From contig NW_004955466.1 in the NCBI RefSeq assembly GCF_000276665.1, forward strand, positions 10,447,214-10,511,213: a DNA stretch of 64,000 nucleotides, written 5' to 3'. This DNA comes from Chinchilla lanigera (lineage: Eukaryota > Chordata > Mammalia > Rodentia > Chinchillidae). The translations under genes were made by a program, and so were the position numbers. The notes beneath the pieces were generated by a model. It had not been told where the DNA came from, made no database searches, and saw only the letters and a list, made by a program, of their open reading frames with translations. Shown here one piece after another: positions 45,281 through 55,830 of this stretch (position 1 is its first letter; each line of letters opens with the position of its first letter).

Positions 45281-46206
45281 CCTTAAGGAATATTGCTTTT
45301 AATTAATCAAGATAGAAAAGTAGGATATCAATTGCAGTCAAGCTTGGTCTTTCTAGCTAGCAATTCAATAATTGACTGAAGGACTCAGGGATAACAAAGA
45401 CGGCACGTACTTTTTCTAAATCTATTTGCCAGGTGGAATATCATGCACCAGGTAGTTTAACAATAAATAGGAGATATTTTCTAGATCAAACAAAAGGAAA
45501 TCTCCAAGTGGCTGACTGGACTGTGTGGTAAATAGCAATGATGGCCCCAGTTTTTTACGCCTCCCTGTGTTTGTGTCCCTGGTTACGTTCCTTTGCCCAC
45601 CCACCATGGGCAAACCATCCTGTATGGAAACACCTAACACCTGGGCACTGCTGTTAGCTTTGCCATATGACAAGTTAGTAGCATCCAAGGAGAGACTGAA
45701 GTGGGCTAGTGTTTTGGGGAGCTGCCCCTTGTTCTTCTGTCTTTGCCCTGGGGTGTGCAGGAGCCAACCTGCTGCAGGCGAGTCCCCAGTCATCAGCCCC
45801 ACCAGCCTGCATTGCCCACAGCTGGCCTGACCGGAGCCTCGCTGGGTCAGCAAAGCAACCAGCTCATACCCAGGTGATGCAGATGCAGGAGTGAGCAACA
45901 GATTGGCACAGACTGCAGTGGGGGAAACATGTGCTACCAATCATCTCCACTGATGGAAGCAGCGGATGATGTTTCTTGGCACGCCCTGCTTGAAAACTTA
46001 CAAAGAAGGTTAGAGCTGGTTCAACAAATATGAAAGTTTAAACACTATAAATATAGGATTTGGGGTCAGACCTGCAGATATGGCTTCCTCCTCTGCTAAT
46101 CCAAATGACGCCATCCTTCAGCTCCTACAGAGTTGTTTTAAGGTACCCCTGACGTGATGATAGTCCTGTCTTCCTTCTACCTAGAGTCCTTTTCAACACG
46201 AGCTAA
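45281..46206. other. Unassigned stretch, part likely an ancient interspersed repeat
   Basis: No gene. 45525-45900 recalls an old mammalian LTR-type repeat ('aatgatggccccagtttttt', 'cttctgtctttgccctgg') that I cannot name. The minus-strand open frame 45422-45940 (172 codons) spans it and has no domain. Confidence 0.35.
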
Positions 46207-46257
46207 TTATCATTCCTTAGAAATGGAATGATAACATGGCTCCTCAGAGCCATGTTA
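46207..46257. repeat. Two adjacent perfect hairpins
   Basis: TTATCATTCC (46207-46216) pairs with GGAATGATAA (46225-46234), loop 8. TAACATGGCTC (46232-46242) pairs with GAGCCATGTTA (46247-46257), loop CTCA. The two hairpins overlap by three bases. Confidence 0.9.
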
Positions 46258-46679
46258 ACGTCCTGACCCTTGATAACCGTGTGCGCAGATCATTGGCGTA
46301 GGAGCTCTGAGGGCAGAGTGATGATGGTCTTCCAGGGGCTGGTGGGAGGAATCACCTCATCCGCGGGGTACACCTGGGGAGTGACTTTTCCTTATCTAAA
46401 TTGGGCCTCCCCAAATCCAGCAGGCGTTGTCTGATGAGCACTCTTCTCTTGCCCCAAGTAACAGAGAAGAAAGCAGGATAGCTCTCTCATCTTTAATTCC
46501 TGTGATTTGGATCCCAGTAATGAAACGAGAAAGACACTCTGTGAATCATTTTTCATCTAAGCCTTTTCTCCAAGGAAACATCCCCGAGGAGTTAATGTCA
46601 TGTCACCAAGTAATTAGATCTCCATTGCCTCACAAAAATTCAGCACCAAAGGCAGGCTAATTCTATTAGAAAAGGAAAC

Positions 46680-46990
46680 CACGATGTTGTATAGTTCTGA
46701 GGCTACTACATTTGTATTTAATTATCCAGGTAATGTAATTATACAATCATTTCTAATCTGATATCAAGAGGAAAAGTTCGTGGTGATTTTTATTTTTTTT
46801 GTTGGCAAGGTTTTGTGAAAGGGCCATGCAATTAATATGACACACTTAATTACTGAACTGAAGAGATATCTTTACGAGAATGTATCCCCATCCAAGTGCA
46901 CATGCTATATTAGCTGCTTAGATCTTTGCCAATCCTAATATATTTATGGCTTCTTATCTTAAAATGACCAATGGTGATAATTAGAACCAT
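46680..46990. other. AT-rich candidate conserved noncoding block
   Basis: Repeat-free, with 'tatttaattatccagg', 'aatgtaattatac', 'gcaattaatatgac' and 'acacttaattactg': at least four TAATTA-like homeodomain cores in 200 bp. Looks like an enhancer; conservation not testable here. Confidence 0.35.
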
Positions 46991-47884
46991 CACAGAACAA
47001 AGATTGCAAAGCTCAGTTCTGAGCATTACCCACAGAACAACTGAGAAACAGTGAGAATTCAGGAAAGAATTTAGAGTCCCTCAAATGTTTATAGCAATTT
47101 TTAAAAAAACTACGTAAATAATAAAAATCTCCCAGAGGCATACATTTCCAAACTCCTTACAAGTGCCACCAAAACAAAATTCTTTCCTTACACCTTACTA
47201 TCCCCTTATAAATAAAGACTTTTGAAAGTTTCTCAAATAGTACACGGAATTCTTAAAGCTAACATCTTCTGTAATAGTTACTTAAATTCCTTTTTCCCCT
47301 TAACTACATAATGTTCCCCCTGTTACATAATGTTCCTCCCCGCAGTGTTTGACTGGATTGTTTCTTTTGGATTTGAGGGATTTGCACCTTGGCCCCTAGA
47401 GAAGAGTGCACAGTAGCTTAGAGATATTGATAGTGCTGGCGACGACACCATACATGCAGCAGGTTCGCCTCCCCGCAAGCCTTCCTGTCCTATTTCGAGC
47501 TGAGACCTTCCCGAAGGCTTCTGTGATCACTTCTGAAACTAAATGGGCCTCCTAAAAATTTCACTTACAATTAGAAGTGGCTTTCTATCTTCTGGATTTT
47601 CTTCTGACTTCTTTATCTCTTTGGTCAATAGCTGTGCAGACTATTCTATTTTTCAGAGTAAAAAGGAGGAGCTGGGTGTACAGCTGTTCTTAGTTAATGT
47701 TTTCTGAAATCTAGTTCCCAGATGGGGGACATTCAAGGCAGACATACGAGCTGGAAGTGTTGCAGTGAGCTTGTGTCACCTAGAGGAAGGCAGCAATGCA
47801 GCACAGACTTGGGACCAGAACACATGTTGGGTAGAGGAAGAAGGCAAACTTGCCGGCAGAGAGGTTGGGTTGTTTGTTAACTTG
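46991..47884. other. Unassigned noncoding stretch
   Basis: No gene; mixed AT-rich DNA. A short tandem echo 'ctacataatgttcc' / 'ttacataatgttcc' at about 47304-47336 is seen. Confidence 0.4.
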
Positions 47885-48400
47885 ATCTCCATCACTGTGA
47901 AACCGATCACCACACACTTAGTGGCTTCAGACAACACATACTTATGACCTCGCACTTCTGTAAGCCAGGGCGTGGGGCAGAGCGCTGATCACCGACTGAG
48001 ACTACAGTTCTCTGCGGGAGCTTGGGGTTCTGTCCCGGCATGCTGGCTGCTGGAACAATTCATGTCCTTGTTTCTGCTCCCCATTTTCCTGCCTTTTGGC
48101 TGGGGGTAACTCTCAGCAAGCAGGGGCTGCCCACATGTCCTCAGTTTGGTTTTCCAGGCCAGCTGAGCGTAGCTGCCTGCCTTCCTCTCCTGGGACTGGC
48201 CAGAGAAAAGTTCCTTTTAGAAGGCTTATGTCAGTGGCAGCGAACATGTGGCAGGCTGTTTGTATCATTGAAAGGTTCGCCATCACTGGCTTAGGTGATT
48301 AATCACCTGAGTAATCCCCCTATCCTAAGGTCAACCCATAGCAAAAACCTTAATGAAATCTATAAGATCCCTCCAAAATTTGTCTATTTTATTATGTAAG
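47885..48400 (-). mobile_element. Degraded MLT1-class LTR, inverted
   Basis: 'cacacacttagtggcttcag', 'acaacacatacttatgacct' is an inverted LTR 3' end; the other edge 'ctaaggtcaacccatagcaa', 'aaaccttaatgaaatct' matches the inverted 5' half. The middle is badly worn. Confidence 0.5.
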
Positions 48401-50299
48401 CTGACAGGGCCTGGTGTTTAAAATACGTATTTGGCCATCCTCACTCTGAAGTCAAGTAGGCAACTTCATCTAGTACTCAATCAAAGAACAGACACTCCTG
48501 TTCCAGTCTTGGGGGAGAGATGAGCTAAAATCTTGGCGGAGAGATGAATTAGAATCCAAGAGATTTTTAAGGCTGGTTTTTGGCTAGATGATATTTATGA
48601 CCTTCAAAACTGATGTCAGAGATTAATCCCTATGTAAGATATGATCTCTCTATATTAATTTCAAATACCCTGTAAAAAAAAAACAAACAGGGCATCCCTA
48701 CTTGGGTTTCTTGGAGGATTCTAAGCCATCCTGCTCTTTCTCCATACTATTTAGTGAGTGCCGCTTTATGACACAGAGCTCCCTGCCCTCGCAGGATTGC
48801 CTTCTGGTTGTGCAGAAAGAAAGCACAGGCAAATGACACATGGTGTCCAAGTGGTGCTACAATGCAACCCAGAGTCCAAGGGAGAAAAACAGACTGGGAG
48901 TGGCAGGAAGGAGAGGAGGCAAGTGTGGCCTCCATAAAACCCGTACAGGAAGGGTTCCAAGGAGGAAAGAGATGCACCTCAGACATCAAATAACACAGGG
49001 ACCAGGAGCCGGCCACCAGATGTGGCAGTGTGATCTTGACAAAGGAATGACAGCCACTGACTGAAGGGGGTGACAGTACAGACAGCTCTTTGGAGGGAAA
49101 CTGCACCTTTCCAATGTCTACTTTCAACTCAGGGTTGTGCAGTCACCTAACATGAAACAGTGTGTGACAGACGGCCAGATTCCCAGCCGGAAGGGATAGG
49201 GCCCAGTGTGGGTCCAGGCGCTCTGACCTTGCTTTCTGTCTCCCTGCTGCTCCTTCCACTCTGGGTTCAAACAGCCAGCATGGCTAGCAAAGCCTAAGTC
49301 GTTTCCTCTTGAGGGGACCGAGGGGGATTTGCATTCTGACTTTTCCTTCAAAATGAGAACAAGGGCTTTGTCTCGTACTTGGCAGGAATGTCTCATGTTT
49401 GCCCAGAAGCTCTCCTGAGCTGAGGAAACTTCCTGTGCCTCCTCAAATCCTACGGCACTAGCGCTACCCACTTGGCCTTTGGATAAGACTTGGCCTGTGG
49501 ATGGGGCTCAGCCTGTTGAAGCAACTCTCAGACATTTCTAAAGCAGAAACACAAAATGAGCCCCGGCAGAGAGGAGTGGCCTGCATGGTCCCTTGGCTGA
49601 GTGGCAGGGAGGAGGAGCAGGCCTCATCTTTTCTCCTGTGAGAGGCAACATGCTTTAGGGCCTGGAGAGTGCCCCAATTTATACAACTCACTTCCACAGC
49701 ATTAAGCCTGACTGGCATTTGGTGGCAGATAAAGTCTCTCTATGTCACACAGCAGAGGACTATGCAGCCAGATTTTGTTTAGAATTACATTTAAAACCTG
49801 GAAATCAAATGATGTGTCCAGATAACTTCTGTGGTAAACCCCAAACCAGTTATGCTCCGGGTTAAGCTTCTGCATTGCTAAACAACATGCCTTTCTTCTC
49901 TCCTGGCCGGTGCTCGCACCTTCCTGCCAGCGATATCAAATAGCAAGAGGCTGAATGTCCCCTCTGTGTGCGCATTAAGAGATCAGTGGCCAGAGGAGCG
50001 GTGCCTCTCTGCTGAGAAAATCTCCTTCTCTGATATGTCTCCTCTACACACATCAAATTGGCTAGTTCCCTCTTGTTTCTTGGGCTATGTTTTAATATCT
50101 AAAATTTTACAAAAACCAAACAAACCGAAAATATTCATTGCTGTTCAAGGACAGAACTGCTGGTTTTCTGAATTTCTTTTCTCTAACCCTCTACCTTGGA
50201 TAAGTCTTTGCTGGTCATCGAATGGTTTCCTTTCACAGTATTTAGTTTCTCAGGGTCTCTAAGAGTGTCAGGGTTCTCAAAAAGTTACCAGACCTCTTA
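48401..50299. other. Unassigned noncoding stretch
   Basis: No gene. 48508-48556 has an imperfect tandem echo ('gagagatgagctaaaatctt' / 'gagagatgaattagaatcc'). Open frames up to 126 codons (48747-49127, minus) overlap others and lack domains. Confidence 0.4.
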
Positions 50300-50492
50300 G
50301 TGGCTCTTTTGTGTGTGTGTGTCTTTTTGAGACAGGGTCTCTCTGTGCAATTCAGGCTGATCTTGAGCTCACTTTGTAGCTCAGGCTGGTCTTGAACTTG
50401 CAGTGATCCTCCTGTCTCAGCCTCCCGAGTGCTGGGATTACAGGTGTAATCAAGCAACCGAGTGCACCACCACTCCCAGCCCGGTGGCTCTT
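50300..50492 (-). mobile_element. B1 SINE, inverted, with target-site duplications
   Basis: Inverted B1 body 50321-50483: 'gagacagggtctctctgtgc', 'ctcaggctggtcttgaactt', 'gcctcccgagtgctgggatt'. The tail reads (GT)n on this strand. Flanked by GTGGCTCTT at 50300-50308 and 50484-50492. Confidence 0.93.
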
Positions 50493-50563
50493 GAGAGCAA
50501 GAAAATAACCAATCCTGGCAGCCAAGATAGGAAAAGAACAAAAATGTGTGTCTGTTGTTTATT

Positions 50564-50594
50564 TTTTTTAAAATTTATTTATTTATTTATTTTT
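50564..50594. repeat. (TTTA)n simple repeat
   Basis: About six ATTT units in a T/A-rich tract. Confidence 0.8.
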
Positions 50595-51059
50595 GTTGTT
50601 TAATGCTCACTTTGTTTGCTGAGGATTCTGGATCCTGCAAGATAATGCCCCCTCTGGAGCAAGCCAGGAGAAAACACCCAGAAGGCTGAGTAGGCCTGCA
50701 CCCAGGCATTTTCTTTAGGAATGAACCTCATCTGCTCCCGAAGGGGTTCTGGTCCTTCCTTCTGCCTCCTGTACCTCCCATAATGGGGTCTGTTCTGCTA
50801 GGCCTATGAGCTCATGGACCCATCAGGCACCAGGTGATGCTTGTGAGCTAAGATCTTGATTTCTCCTGGAAGGAGGGATTGACTTAGATCGGAGCTTATG
50901 AGTGAGATGCTAAGATTTCCTGCTGTCCTTGTTCCTCCAAAGTGATGTGTGACATGGAGAGGGTGACATAGAAGCTGGCACACTGAGCATATTCTCACCC
51001 CCTGGGCAGGGACATACCATCTGTTGAAGTCCAGTGGTCCATTTCATAACTTGAGAAGA
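50595..51059. other. Unassigned noncoding stretch
   Basis: Nothing recognisable; open frames are under 70 codons. Confidence 0.4.
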
Positions 51060-51560
51060 GGAATTTTTTTCACACACGAAAAAAGAATGTGGTAGATTTT
51101 CTTTCTAAAAGAGTCATTTAAATATTACTGGTCACGTCACATTGTAGTTGTTTGGAAATAATTATATCCATATCACAGACAGTAAATAATAGATGTGCGT
51201 TGGCTAACATTTTATTCATGTTCTGTTTTAATATGGCAAACTTAGAAGTAATTTAATCTCCCAGTAAATTGAAGTGGTAGGGGGTTCTTCACACACAAGA
51301 CTGCAAGTTATTAATTCTGGGCAGTCTTCGTCTTGTACAATTAGTCACTGTTTGCAGCTGGATATGTTTTATTAATTTTCCATAGCAGTTGATTTTCCAC
51401 AGTTTTCTCAGTTTAAATTAAGCAGTAAGAGCTGCTGTTTCTTCTTAAATAAATTTTCTTTCCACAAAAATACATGCCTCTGGCTATGTCAATTTTCCCA
51501 TTTGATTAAAGTGCCAGCAGGCAATTAATAACTTAATGCATTTTAAAGTACTTTTGGAAA
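51060..51560. other. Strongest candidate conserved noncoding element
   Basis: 500 bp free of repeats, AT-rich, low CpG, dense in motifs used by developmental enhancers: 'agttattaattctgg', 'ttttattaattttcc', 'gtttaaattaagc', 'gcaattaataactt', plus 'ggtcacgtcac' (bHLH/CRE-like) and 'ttccacagttttc'. I read this as a likely enhancer, by sequence character only. Confidence 0.4.
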
Positions 51561-51884
51561 AAGTAATTTGAATAGCCAAACTTGTACATTTGAACTGATA
51601 GTTGGGGAAGAGTTAATAGGCATTGGAAAACCCCAAACTTGGAAAGGACAAATGGGGCCCAGCAGCCCTGACTGGGGACAGTGGGGTAGTCCCTACAGAA
51701 AGGCCATAGCTGGTGCTCACACTTTGGGGGAAGTTGATTGCCACTTTGTACAAGGCTGGAGAATGAAACGCAACTTCAAAACTGTCTCCCTGGGGGAGAA
51801 AGAAAGGTTCTAGGCTGCCATAGTGCAGTCTGAGTAGGAAAGCAGACTTCTAGCAAAGACCATTTTTAAAACAAGGAGGAGCCA
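51561..51884. other. Unassigned noncoding stretch
   Basis: An 81-codon open frame (51568-51813) has no domain. No repeat recognised. Confidence 0.4.
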
Positions 51885-52105
51885 GGTGTGGCGGCACACA
51901 CCTATAATCCAAGCATTCTGGAAGGCTGAGGCAGGAGGATCACAACTTTCAGCCCAGGCTGAGCCATTTCATGATTTAGCCAACCCTGTCTCAAAATAAA
52001 ATTTTTTTTTTTAATTTTAAAAGGTTGAAGATATAGCTCAATGTGAAGATCCTGGGCTCAATTCCCAGTATCAAAAGAGAAATTAAATTAAATTAAAACT
52101 AAATA
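51885..52105 (+). mobile_element. B1-ID dimeric SINE
   Basis: B1-like half ('gagccaggtgtggcggcaca', 'cacctataatccaagcattc', 'ggctgaggcaggaggatcac', 'accctgtctcaaaataaaat'), T/A linker, then an ID half ('aggttgaagatatagctcaa', 'gatcctgggctcaattccca') and an (AATTA)n tail. The ID half has lost part of its middle. Confidence 0.85.
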
Positions 52106-52901
52106 ACTAAAAGCAAAGAGACAGCACAGATGAACCTTGAGGACATGCTAAGAGGATGGGGTCAGATGCAGAAGAACAAATGTTGGGGGATGCCGCTTGT
52201 GTGAGGCATCCACGTACTCAAGTTCACAGAGGGGGTAGAGCAGCGGTGGCCGGGGACACCGGAAGTTATTTATTGGATTAAAGAGTTTCAGTTTGGAAAT
52301 ATTAAAAACTCTGGAGATGGAGAGTGGCAATGTTTCCTCAGCAAAAGCGACTGTACTGAATGCATTTAGACTGCACACACCAATGGTCAAAATGGAAAGT
52401 CTTATGCAAGGTATGTTTTACTATTGTATAATCTAAAAGGACCCAGGGCTCGCCCCACTTCCAGGATGTCTACCTGGTGAGTCCTCTCATGCAAAGCTCG
52501 CATCTCCCTGGGGCTCGCAGGTGGAGCTGTGACCCATGGCGCTGATGGCTTAAGGGCCACAGTTCTGACTCACAGGTCACAAAGGGGGCTAGGGACCACT
52601 GATGAGCTGCCCCGGTGATGGCCACAGTCAAGAAAGGTTAGCTGGAGGCGTGTGGTCAGGGCGTCACCCCACAGGAGGCAGCAGGTCTCCTTATGTGAAG
52701 CTGGTCCCAAGGTCAACAAGATGAGAGGTTCTGCGTCCCCGGGGGCTGGTGGTGACGGGTGTGCAGGCTCCTGGCCAGGACCACAGCCCTGCTGCTGACT
52801 GCACAGTTCCCCAAGGGCAGAAGACAAAACCCAAGTGTTACAAGTCATTTGCAATGTAGATGTACATATGAGGATCTTTTGGGCTAATCTATCTTCTTTT
52901 T
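52106..52901. other. Unassigned noncoding stretch
   Basis: No gene. The minus-strand open frames 52148-52390 and 52570-52854 (80 and 94 codons) have no domains. Confidence 0.4.
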
Positions 52902-53054
52902 AAAAAAGAAAACCTGGGGGCTGGGGATTTAGCTCAGTGGCAAAAGTGCCTGCCTGGCAAGCGCAAGGTCGTGAGTTTGGTTCCTGGTACCAGAGAAAAA
53001 CCAAAAAAAAAAACCAAACAAACAAACAAATAAACAAATAAAAAAGAAAACCTG
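52902..53054 (+). mobile_element. Young ID SINE with 15-bp target-site duplications
   Basis: Body from 52917: 'gggctggggatttagctcag', 'tggcaaaagtgcctgcctgg', 'caagcgcaaggtcgtgagtt', 'tggttcctggtacc', then an A-rich tail with AAAC/AAAT units. Flanked by a perfect AAAAAAGAAAACCTG at 52902-52916 and 53040-53054. A and B boxes of the tRNA-like pol III promoter are intact. Confidence 0.96.
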
Positions 53055-53068
53055 CACTGGCGCTGGGG

Positions 53069-53209
53069 AACATCACGTTAAGTATGGGGCTGGGGATTTA
53101 GCTCAGCGGCAAAAGCGCCTGCCTGGCAAGCGCAAGGTCATGAGTTCGGTTCCTGGTACCGGAGAAAAACCAAAAAACAAAACAAAACAAAACAAACATC
53201 ACGTTAAGT
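53069..53209 (+). mobile_element. Young ID SINE with 15-bp target-site duplications
   Basis: Body from about 53087: 'gggctggggatttagctcag', 'cggcaaaagcgcctgcctgg', 'caagcgcaaggtcatgagtt', 'cggttcctggtacc', (AAAAC)n tail. Flanked by a perfect AACATCACGTTAAGT at 53069-53083 and 53195-53209. It differs from its neighbour at only five body positions. Confidence 0.96.
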
Positions 53210-55451
53210 GATGGGAATCAGGCACAGAAAGGCAATCCTGAGTGCTTGTACTGTGACGTGAGGCCCCAGAGAAGCAGTCACAGCAGTGGCTCCGGAGCCT
53301 GGAAAGTGCGTGTATGTGGTGGGGCAGAGGGACACTAACAGATACAGCACTGCAGATACAGGAGGGCCGATTCCTAAGATTCTGAAGCACTGTAGGGTAA
53401 CTCAGTTGACAATTAAATGCATATTTCAAACCAGATAATAAAGAGGATTTTGAACATTCCCAACACAAGCAATAAATGTCTGAGGTGATAGATACGGAAG
53501 TCACCCTGACCTGGTTGTATACATGTATGGGAATAGCACACGGTCACCCATCGGTATGGCTCAGAATCCTTCCTTAGTTTGAAGATGTTCTCCCCAGCTT
53601 TAACTGAACTTTGTACCTAGAACATACGCAACATCTGTGCAGGGCTCACCTTCACCATGCTTGGCTAAGGCGTTTGACTTCCTAGAAACCACAAGACTCT
53701 TTCCTTGTGAGCTTACATTTCAACGGCTTACATAACATTTAATTAAATTGCATAAGTCAAATAACAGGATGTAAACAGAGTTGGGAACAAGCCTGGCTGA
53801 GTCTCAGGAGGCTTTGGGACCAGAGCAGACTGAGGCCTGAGTGCACCTCCTGCTGCTGATGTGGCGTGGGCTTCCCCGGCCCTGAGCCTTGGGCGGAGGT
53901 TTTGTCGTGGAGGGTTCGCTGGCTCTGGGTCCAGGAAACATAGGCGCTGTAAGCACTGACGATTGTGCTGGATTTCTTCAAAGGAGCCCATCCTTAGGGG
54001 CTAGCCAGTGTATTACTTCAATCACCTATCTGCTTAAAGAAAATGTAAAGTGCTTTTAAAACTGTTCTTGCAGAATGCCATCTCGAGTCTGGGAGATGAT
54101 GTTGGGTTGTTTTCCTAACCCTGAGCTGTGTGTTCCTGGCAGCCCTCAGGCAGACATTGAATAATGTGGCTGGTACCAGGAGAGAAAGGAACGGCGATTT
54201 TGTTGTGGTTGTCAGTTGTTCACACATCTGACAGTGTGATGGCACCAGCTGAAGGCTTCAGTTCACTTTGTGCAAGAGAAAATGGCAGTTGGGTTGCATT
54301 GATTTAAAGGGAAAAGAAATCATGAAATAATAGGATTAGCAGCTCAGCTGCTGCAGAGACCCAGAGGTCAGCTCAGAGTTTGCCCTGTTTATCGCCGAGC
54401 ACCAGGTACCAGGGTGGGTTTGTCTGCTAGAAAGCTCAGCAGAGGAGGAAGAGGAAGTTAGCACTGTCAGACCATCTATCTCTTCAGAAAACTGCTCTTA
54501 TTTGGGCTTTCTCTCTCTTTTCTAAGGCTCTGTTCCTTTGGCCCTTAGATTTAAGTGTGTTTTGTTGTTTTGCAGACTTTTTATCCTCAGTGGGGTCTAT
54601 TAGATGTTATTTCCATGGATCGCCAAGTGTCTAGTTCTGGATGTCTGAGAAAATCTGTCCCAGCTTTTCCCACCTTAAAAAAAAAAAAAAGAGATTTGCA
54701 TAACTTAATAGACAAAACTATAATTAACTATACAATGGAGATGCACCTGCTAAGATTAGCTTTGGCTGCATAGAATAGAATATCAAGACAAATAAACAAA
54801 GGTGTACACGAAATGGAAGTGTCTTTCTCCTATAAGAGAAATCAAGGCTGTATCATCATGTTATGCCCAACAAATATGTTTAACAAGAAAAAGCCAAAGG
54901 AATAGGACTTATGACTGGGAGCAGCCTCACGGTCATCAAGAATTAGTTCTCCAGCTTGCTACTTAGCCATCATTTGTAGTATATATTAAAATGACTGCTC
55001 AGATTCCAGCCATCATGTCCAACTTTCAGACAGAGGAAGAAAAAGAGTGTGCTCCTTCCTTTGAAGACACATCCTAAAACTGCACATAACATACCTTTCC
55101 ACATGTCATTGGCCAAACTTTAATCATTTGGCTACACTCAACTGCTTGGGAGACTGAAGAGCTGATTGCTATGACTTGATGATAGTAAGCTGAGATAAGA
55201 ATTAGGAATTTTGTTGTTCCCGGAGAAGGAGAGGATGAATATTGGGAGTGAATAGCATTCTTGCCTAAAAGGAGCATCCATCATGGGTGGGTACAATTTT
55301 AGAGAAGACAAGTTTTACATTTACTTTCAAAGTCCCTTGTAGATATTGTTAGAGTACTTAGCATTGAGCAGGGTAGGGGGTGTCCTTGGACATGCAAACT
55401 GGGGTTTCTTCCCTGGAATTATGTTTGTAGGCACCAAGTGCTGCTCTCACC
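53210..55451. other. Unassigned noncoding stretch
   Basis: No gene; no repeat recognised in 2.2 kb apart from a 14-bp A run at 54677-54690. Open frames up to 101 codons (53199-53504) without domains. Confidence 0.4.
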
Positions 55452-55830
55452 TGCATTAGCCTCTTTCCCATGCCTCGGGCAAAATACTGTACTCCTGCAA
55501 CTTGAGGGAGGGGAGGTTTATTTTGGCTCACTGTTTCAGTGGGTTCAGTCCATGGTTGGCTGACTCCAAGGCAGGATGGACGGGCATGGCAGAGAAACGC
55601 TGCTCCACCCAGCATGGCCAGGATGCAGAGAGTGAAGGGAGTCACTGGAGATAAGAATACACGTGCCAGGTCATGCCCCAGTGGCCACCCCAAACTGGGC
55701 CCCATCTAGGAACTCATCAGCAAACTAATCCACAGGAGAGTGTAGCACCTTTATGATCTCATTGCCTTCTAAAAGCCCCACGTTTGAACACATGAGACTT
55801 TGGGGAATATTTTAGACCCAAACCATAACA
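55452..55830 (-). mobile_element. Near-complete MaLR solo LTR, inverted
   Basis: On the minus strand it begins TGTTATGGTTTGGGTCTAAA at 55830, continues 'gtctcatgtgttcaaacg', 'gatgagttcctagatgg', and ends '...gaggctaatgca' at 55452: full TG...CA ends, 379 bp. 'ggtttattttggctcactgt' near the plus-strand left end is its R/U5 side. Flanks 'cacc' / 'cact' give only a partial target duplication. No internal viral sequence adjoins it. Confidence 0.8.

Noticed and set aside
45422..45940. 172-codon open frame on the minus strand
   Set aside because: Lies across DNA that resembles an ancient interspersed repeat; overlapping frames on the other strand; no domain.
52917..53160. tRNA genes
   Set aside because: The A- and B-box sequences belong to ID SINEs: A-rich tails and target-site duplications follow, and no cloverleaf with an anticodon arm is formed.
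39788..53200. CRISPR-like or satellite arrays
   Set aside because: Repeats seen are simple microsatellites and dispersed SINEs; there are no regularly spaced repeats with unique spacers, and the DNA is mammalian.
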